Shown piece after piece: positions 19,937 through 28,900 of a stretch of DNA of 64,000 bases. The notes under the pieces were generated by a model, which had not been told where the DNA came from, searched no databases, and saw nothing but the letters and a program-made list of their open reading frames with translations. Each line of letters opens with the position of its first letter. Position 1 is the first letter of the stretch. The DNA comes from Verrucomicrobiota bacterium (GTDB taxonomy: Bacteria > Verrucomicrobiota > Verrucomicrobiia > Limisphaerales > JACRJZ01). Location: positions 1 to 64,000 of the forward strand of contig JACRJZ010000168.1 of the NCBI GenBank assembly GCA_016219875.1, in the 5' to 3' direction. A program made the position numbers and the translations under genes.

Positions 19937-22900
19937 ATGAACCACGGAACCCCATTCAAGGAAGAACGTCTTCCGTCGTTGCCCTCTCCTGAGGTCTCCG
20001 CGCGTCCGGCCGCCTCGGCTTTGAGACTGGACCTGCGCGACTTCTTCCTCGGTCCCCAGGACTACGCCATCCTGCGGCTCTCTGAGAATTTCCCGAACTA
20101 CGCCGACTACTCGGACATCGACATTCTCTGCGGCAATCCGCTGACGTTCTTGCGCCACATCCTGGCGGTGGGCGAAGCGTACGAGGCGCGCGGCTACACC
20201 ATCCGGGTGGAACCCCTGGGGTGCCAGTTGCACGTGGATTTCTATCCGCCCGGCGCGACACGGCTCTCCCTTCGGTTCGACCTCATCGACAATTTCACTG
20301 AGTTCCACAAGTTCACGGTCACGCCCGAATACGCCGCGGAAGTCTTGGCGCGGCGAAAGCGCGTGGAGCGCGGCGGGGTGAGCGTCTTCGTGCCACAAGA
20401 AGTCGATGACCTGGCGCTGCGGATCCTCGAGTTTGTCGAGCATGACCCGGAGCGGCCTTCCAAACGCAAGCACCTCGATTACGTCAAGCGCGCCGGGAAC
20501 CTCGCCTTCGTCGAGCGCGTGGAGCGGTTCACGGATTTGTCCGTCTTGGTCGAATGCGCCAGCGACGGCGGCCCCAGCTTCCAGTTCGCGCGACGTTCTC
20601 GTCAGACTGCTGCAAGCCAGGAGTCCGCCGCAACCAAGAGTCTCCTTCAAAACTGCCGCAGCCGACGTGAGGAGGTTCTGATTCCATCGAAGTCTGAGCC
20701 TCCTCACGTCGGCCGCCACGAGGTTCTGAAATCGTCTTCCGAGTCTCCCTATTACCAGCTTTCGCCCACCTGCCAGATTCCCGGACTGCACCGGCTGTAC
20801 GAGCAAGTCTTCGGACAACGGGCCAACGGCACTTTTATCGAAGTGGGGGCCTTTGATGGCGACTACGTGAGCAACACCAGCGGGCTGGCGGACTTGGGCT
20901 GGACCGGCCATTACATCGAGCCGGTGCCCAGCCACGCCGAGCGTTGCCGCCAGCGTCACGCCCGGAACGCGAAAGTCCAGGTCACCCAGGCGGCGATCGG
21001 GGCCGGGCCAGGCCGCGTGACGTTGCACGTCGGCGGGCCGCTCTCGACCGCCAACCCGGCGATGAGGCTGCAATTTGAAACACTGGCCTGGGCCAAGGGG
21101 CATTTCGATACCGGGGAGACGGTGACGGCCGAGCAGACGACGCTCGATGCATTTCTGGCCGCCCGCTCCGTCGAGCCGGGCTTTGAAGTGCTGGTCGTGG
21201 ACGTGGAAGGCCAGGAGTGGCCGGTCTTCCAGGGCTTCGACATCGCCCGTTGGCAGCCGCAGATGGTGATTGTCGAACTGCACGATCAGAATCCCGATTA
21301 CCGACCCTTCCACGAGGAGTGCCGGCAGATCGTCCGCTACTTCGAGGCGCATCGTTACTTTCCAATCTTCAAAGACGGGACAAACACCGTGTTTGTCTCG
21401 CGCGAGAAACTGCAGAGCCTGCGCGAGCGGATGGACTACTTCCTCATTTGGGGACACGGCCTGGCCCACGCGGAGGACATCCTCAAGCTCATCCGCCGAC
21501 GGCGCGATCTGGAGATCATCTCCATCCACCGGAAGCACGTCGGGGAGATGGCCGGCTTTGTTCAGGACATCTACGCCTGCGACACCGTCCCCTACGAGCA
21601 CTTGCGCGACAAGACCCGCTACCTGCTCAGCACGCCGCAGGAGGTGCTGTTCATTCTGGTCCGCAATCTCAATTCCCAGGAACGCATTTACGGCGACGGC
21701 CCGTTCCGCCACATCCAGTGCGCGCTGATCAAAGACCTCAAAGAAGAAGTGCGGAACGCGTTCAATCCACGCAGCGAGGGCCGGCGCACCGAACACCACG
21801 TCATCCACGCCTCGGATTACGAGAGCCAGGTCCGCCACGTGTTGAAGGTGCTGGGGCTGCCCGATCTCGCGCACTATCAGCGCCAGCCCAGCGCCGAAGT
21901 CAACGCGCCCTACCATCTCGATTCGCTGGAGGGCGGGCAGGTGCGGACGCTGGAGGTGGCATCGCTGGACGCGCACATCCTCGGACGCGGACTCGTGCCG
22001 ATCGACGACACGCCGCACTTCGCGTATGTCCGTGGGAACAAGACGGCGTACTCGGCCTACTACCAGGCGCATTCGGGCGAACTCCTCACCGACGACCACG
22101 CGGAAACCGCCTTCGACGAGTTGATCCAGCATCTCGATTATGGCCGCCGCGGACGCAATGGACGGCGGGACTTGATCGTGGTGCGCCGAGGCGAACAAGG
22201 GCGCTACGTCATCCTGGACGGAGTCCATCGCGCCGCGGTGCTCCGGCATCGTGGCCTCGCGTGGGCCGAAGCGGTGGTGGCGGACCCGGAACCGAGCGCT
22301 CAACCGCCGGCTCGTCCGCGCACGGCCCTCATCGTCTTCTCGAAAGACCGGCCCCTGCAACTCGAGGCGACCCTGGCCTCCCTCCAACGGTGTTGCCCCG
22401 ATCTCGCCGGCGCCGCCCAGACCACCGTTCTCTACACGACTTCGGCCCCGAAATGGGAACGCCTCTACGACATCGCCCGCCGCGAACATCCCGAGGTCTG
22501 CTTTGTTCGGGAAACCAGTTTCCGCGCGGACGTGCTGCGGCTGGCCGCGGAGGCCGAGCACGTTTTCTTCCTGGTGGACGACAACATCTTCATCCGGGAG
22601 TTTCGCCTGGGCGACATCACCGCGGCTCTCGAGCAGAACGCGGACGCGCTCGGCTTCTCTCTGCGGCTGGGGCGCAACACGACGTTCTGCTACTCCTTCG
22701 ACACGCCGCAAACGCTGCCGCCGTTTCAGACCCTGTCGGCGCACGTGCTGAAGTTCGATTGGCGGAAGGCCGAGCATGATTTCGGTTACCCGCTGGAACT
22801 CTCCAGTTCGATCTATCGGACGGCGGAGGTCCTTCCCTTGTTGCGCGCGTTGGATTTCCGCAATCCGAACTCGCTGGAGACGGTGCTCGCGGACAACAAA

Positions 22901-25900
22901 CAACGCTGCCAGACGCTGGGCGGGCTGCTCTGCTTCGACATCTCGGTGACGTTCTGCGCGCCGATCAACCGCGTGCAGCAAGTCTGCCCCACCAACCGCG
23001 CCGGAACCCGACCCGACCATTCGGCCGAGTCCCTCGCGGGACGCTACGAACGAGGCGAGCGGCTCGATGTCGCGGCCTACGCTGGCTTCACGCCTCAAGC
23101 TTGCCATCAGGAAGTGGAACTCCGCTTCCGACAGTTGTTGCCGGGGAGTCCAGCCGCATCCACGGCGCCCGTGATGGTGCATCGCTTGCTGCCCGCCTAT
23201 GTCGCGCCAGCCCGCAAACAACGTTGGGAACAGGGCATCCAGGAGGAAGTCGCTTTCTGGGACGAGTACCTCCAGACGCGCGGCAACGGCTCCTGGGAGA
23301 AGGAATTTGCTTTTCGCCTCCAGCCCGAGGCCCCGCTGCAGGAGCACGTGACCCGCTGGATCGAGGCCGCCGAGGGCGCGACGGTGCGCATCCTCGATGT
23401 CGGCGCCGGCCCGCTTTCGTTTCTGGGAAAGCGGTGGGACGGCCACACCGTGGAACTGACGGCCGTGGATGCTTTGGGCGATCACTACGCAGGCCTGTTG
23501 CGCCGCCACGGCGTTACGCCTCCGGTGCCCACACAACGGGCCGATGCGGAAGAGTTGACCGTCCGCTTTCCCGTCAATCATTTCGATGCCGTCCACGCCC
23601 GGAACTGCATCGACCACAGCTACGAAGCGCCGCAGGCCATCGACCAGATGCTGGCCGTCGTCAAGCCCGGGGGCTGTGTGCTCCTCGAACACGGCCTTCG
23701 CGAAGGCTCCACGCAGAACGGTCAGGGCTTTCACCAATGGGATTTCTTCGCCGCGGACGGCGAGTTCATCATTGAAGACCGGGCGGGACGGCGGGTGAAT
23801 ATTTCCCGCCGTTACGCCGGCCTCGCCGAGGTCTGCTGCCAGGTTGTCCCGGAGAAACGTTGGATTTCTGTCCGGCTCCGCAAACTTGTCCCCACTGTCA
23901 TGAAGAACCACCGTCCGCTCGTCTCCGTCGTCATCCCTTGCTACAACCAAGCCCAGTACCTGCCGGAGGCCGTGGCCAGCGTGGTGGGCCAGACGTTCCG
24001 GGACCTGGAGCTGATCGTCGTCAACGACGGCAGTCCCGACAACACCTTGGCCGTGGCGACGGAGTTGGCCGCCCAGCATCAAGACCTCCATCTCGTGGTG
24101 CTGACCCAGCCCAACGGCGGACTGGCCGAGGCGCGCAATGCCGGCATCCGCGCCGCCCGTGGCCGCTACATCCTGCCGCTGGACGCCGATGATGCGATCG
24201 AGCCGGAGTTCCTGGCCAAGACCGTGGCCTGTCTGGACGCCAACCCGGACGTGCCCATCGTCGGCACTTGCCGGCGGGACTTTGGGCACGTGGAGCAGGT
24301 GGTGACAGGCAGCGACTACACGCTGGCCATGCTGCTGCAGAGCAACCGCGTCAACTACTGCGCGCTCTATCGGCGGGAAATCTGGCAGGCCGTCGGCGGC
24401 TACGATCCCAACATGATTTGCCAGGGCTACGAGGACTGGGATTTCTGGATCAGTTGTGCCGAGCGCGGGTGGTTCGCGCGGTTCATTCCCGAGCCGCTGT
24501 TCCGCTACCGCGTGAAGCCGGTCAGCATGTTCACGGACGCTCAGGACCGGGACGCGGCGTTGCGCGCCCAGATCGTCCTCAAACATGCCGGCTCCTACGG
24601 CCCGCGCGAAGTCGAGGCCGCCCGGCGCGTGCTGGACGAAACGCCCGCCGCCCCCCAGCCGGCCGCCACGGCCACTCCGGCCAGTAAGCCGGCGGAAACG
24701 CCGAGCCAAACGGGAGGAGCGGTGGACGCTTCGACGGTGGATTGGAAAGCCGCCGAAGACCAGGCGCGCGCGGTCCTGGCGGAAGACCCCAACCGCCTTG
24801 ACGCCTTGAATCTTCTGGCCGCCGCCGCGCTGCACCGCCGGGAGTGGCTGACGGCAGCCGAAGCCTGCAACCGGATCGTGCAGCAGCAGCCCAACGCGGT
24901 CGTTCCCGTGTTGATCTTGGGCAAGTGTTTCTTCCATCTCGGCGACTCGAAAACCGCCCGCGAGGCCTACGAACTCGCCCTGCGTCTCGACCCCGGCAAC
25001 GACGTCGCGCAAGAAGCCCTGGCCATCATCGCCAACGGAACCCAGGCCGCGACGCCATCGCCCGTCCAAGAGGAGCGGGGTGAAGCCGCCGCCCCGGCCC
25101 CCGCGCTCTCGGTCCCGCCGCCCCTCACGCCCGACCAGCAGAAGCAACTCGACCGCATCCCCTGCCCTTTCTGCGGCGGCGCCGACGCCTACGCTTTTCG
25201 TGACACGGCGGACATCGTCCGCTGCGCCCGTTGCGACACCGTCTTCCTGCGCACCCGCCACAAGACCGAAATCCTGGAGGAGATTTACCAGACTTACGCC
25301 GACGACGGCTCCCACATGGCGCTGCCCAAGACCCTCGAACAAGCCGCCGCCAGCAACCTCATGCGCGATTACTTCCTGAAAGAGATCCTCCAGTTCACGC
25401 GGCCCACCGGCCGGATCCTGGATGTGGGCTGTGGCTGGGGCGCGTTCCTCCTGAACGCTCGCGCCCACGGCTTCGAGCCGTCCGGCCTGGAACTCACCCG
25501 CAAGGCCGTCCGCTACGCCAACGACGAACTGCGCATCCCCGTGGTCAACACGCAATTTCTCGACACGCCGTACGACGCCGCGTCCCTCCAGGTGGTGACG
25601 ATGAACCACGTTCTCGAACACCTGCCGCAACCCCGCGAAGCTCTCGACAAAGTTTTCCGCACGCTCAAGCCCGGCGGCCTCTTCTGCGGCATCGTGCCGA
25701 ACGTGGACTCCTTCTGCTCCACCACCGAGCGCGAGCAATGGTTCTGGCTCGACCCGAACTACCACTACGTCCACTACAGTCCTGCCACGCTCCGCAAACA
25801 CCTCGAGGCCGCCGGCTTCAAAGTCGAACGCCTCTACACCACCAAGGGCGATTACGGTCTCCAGCAAATCCGCGATGCGGCCGTCGCCGTGCATCCCGAA

Positions 25901-28900
25901 CTCCGGGACGAAGCCGCCTTCAGCGCCTGGCTGCAGCGGATCGAAGCCGACGGCCACGGCGAGGAAATCCGCTTCTTTGCCCGCAAGCCCGCGCTGACAC
26001 CCGACATCCCAAGCCCGCAACCCGAAACCAATCCGAAGCCCGAAATCCGAAACGTCCTGGAGGCCCAGAAGCCGGACTGTAGTTTCCCGCTGTCCACGGC
26101 AGAAACCGCACTCTTTGCCGAACTCCGCGCCGCCGCCGCCGCCATCGAACAACTCGACTGGCCCGCTGCTGTCGCCCACTACCAGCGCGCGTTGGAGTCC
26201 GCCCAAGACAACGCCCCGCTCACGCAAGCGCTCCGCGACGCCATCACCCGCCTGAGCGATTTGATCGAACGCTCCCAGGCGCCCACCCCTTCTGACGTTT
26301 CACGCGTTACGTCTCCCGGCGTTTCTTTCTGCGTCATCACCCACGGCAAGCGCCCGGAACAACTTCGCCGCCTCCTCGCCAGCATCTGCGCGCTCAACCT
26401 TCCGCAGTACGAAATCCTCGTCGGCGGCGAACCGCCCGCCGATCTCGAAGGCGTCACCCTCGTCCCCGTGCCCGACGCCGCCCGCCACGGCCGTCTCGGC
26501 GAAATGCGCAACCGCCTCACGGAACGCGCCCGCTTCGACACGCTGGTGGTGGCCGACGATGACCTCGTTTTTCTTCCCGACTTCGCCGCCGGCCTGGATC
26601 GCTTTGGCAACGACTTCGACGTCCAGTGCGTCCGCTTCCTCAATCCCGACGGCACGCGCTACTGGGACTGGGCCACGAACGACGGCCCGCGCGGGCACGC
26701 CCTCCTGCCTTACGACCAGACCGACCCGCACGTCTATGTCACCGGCGGCCTCTGCATCATGAAGGCCGGCGTCGCCCGCCGCGTGCAATGGGATGAAGGC
26801 CGCGGCTTTTACCAGGGCGAAGACGCCGACTTCAGCCGCCGTCTCCACGCGGCCGGCCTCCGCATCCAATTCAACCCGCACTGCACCGTCGTTCACCACG
26901 ATCCGCGCTGCACCCAACTGGAGAACGTGATCCTCAGCGCCGAGGGCCTGCGCCAGACCGCCACCGACGCGCTCAAGGAAAAGCGCCTGGCCGCCGCCGC
27001 CGGCGCCTACGCCCGCCTGCAGCTCTTCCGGCCAAGCGAAGCCCCCCTCTTCGAGCACGTGTGCCTCGCCCCGTTCACCGCGAAACGCGATGGCCGCTAC
27101 GTCTTCCTCAGCGACGAACTTCTGCCCGCGCAGGCCGATGCCGACTTGAACGCTCAATCCCTCATCGCCACGGCCCAATCCCTCGGCGACCTGCTCCAGC
27201 ACATCGGCCCGTTCTACGCGCACTTCGGCGGCGCGGGTGACGCGCTGCTGCTGCTCGCCACGTTCCTTGACCAGCACCCCAACGCCACAGTCGTCAGCTA
27301 CCCGAACTCGGTCGGCGCGGCGAAGGCTTTCTTTGACGCCTTTCCGTCTATTCACCGCGTCATCTTCCTGCCGCCGCGCGAAAGCGCCAAGATCCACGTG
27401 ATGCTGCGCATGTTGATGCGCCGCCTCCCAAACTGCCGCGGCAGCGGCGTCACCCCGGAAACCGACTATTTCAAGGAATGGCACGCCGGCCTCGACATCT
27501 TCAAGACCTACGGCGTCAATCCGCGCCCCGCGTGGCCCGTGCAGTTCCGCCAGACGGTCCGCGACCGGCAAGTCGTCCTCGCGCCCCGAGGAAGCATGAC
27601 CGGCATGGTCGGCACCAAGCGGAACATCATTGACCCGAAGATTTGGCCGGACCTTCTCACCCTGCTGCGCGACGCGGGGCTTCAGCCCGTCATCCTCGGC
27701 ACGCCTGACGAGCGTGCGGACTATCCGTGCCCTGAAGGCTGCACGGATTGCCGCAGCTTCAGCTTCGCCGAGCAGATGCAGCACATCGCCGAGAGCGCTC
27801 TGTTTGTCGGCGCGGACAGTTGGGGCAAGAGCTTCGCCGCGCTGGCTGGCTTGCCCACCCTGGTCTTCGAGCCGATCAAACGCGCCGACTGGCTGGGCAA
27901 GAAGGACGCTTCGGACCACGTCTTCCTCGAGCCGTGGCCTACGATCACCGTGGTCAAGGACCTGGACGAGTGCCGCGCTGCGCTCGCCCGCTTGGGCAAT
28001 CTGAAATCTCAAATTTCAAATCTCAAATCCGTCTCCGTCTCCTGGCACGGTCCCTTCGACAACTCCGGCAGCCTCGCTCTCGTCAACCGAGAACTCTCGC
28101 GCGAACTGGAGCGGTTGCCGGGCGTGCGGGTCAGGCGCGCTGGGTTCAGTTCGTCGAACCGGTCGGACTCGTTAGACTCGTCCGACGGTCCTCCCCTCCC
28201 CATCACTCTCCGCCACGCCTGGCCGCCCAATTGGGAACCGGCCGAGCGCGGCCCGCTCGTCGTCATCCAGCCCTGGGAGTTTGGCGCGCTGCCCGAACAG
28301 TGGGTGCGCAAGGCCAAGCGCGTGGACGAATTCTGGGTCCCGTCCAACTACGTCCGCCAGCTTTACCTCGACTCCGGCGTGCTGGCGGACAAGGTGTTCG
28401 TCGTCCCCAATGGCATTGACCCTGACTGCTTCCGGCCCGACACCACGGCCCTCGCGCTGCCCACACTGAAGAAGTTCAAGTTCCTCTTCGTCGGCGGCAC
28501 CATTCACCGCAAGGGACCGGACCTGCTGCTGGCGGCCTACTTGAAGACCTTCACGGCGGCCGACGACGTTTGTCTGGTAATCAAGGATTTTGGCGGCGAC
28601 GGCGTGTATGCCGGGCAGACGCTCAGCGAGCAGATTCGGGCCGCGCAAGCCCGCCCCGACGCGCCGGAGATTCTCCATCTGACCGAGGCCTTGCCGCCCG
28701 GAGCGTTGCCGGGCCTCTACACCGCGTGCGATTGCCTCGTGCATCCGTACCGCGGCGAAGGCTTCGGCCTGCCCGTGCTGGAAGCGATGGCCTGCGGCCT
28801 GTCCGTCATCGTGACGTCGGGCGGCGCGGCGGATGACTTCGCGTCAAATGGCTTCGTCCTCCACTTGCCGGCGGCCCGCCACAGCATCGGCCGCGAAGTC

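Noticed and set aside
19310..26227. A 2,305-codon open frame on the minus strand opposite flagellin and the glycan gene
   Set aside because: It is the antisense shadow of a GC-rich gene: composition is Arg/Gly/Val/Glu-rich without any recognisable domain, while the plus-strand frame shows many clear enzyme motifs.
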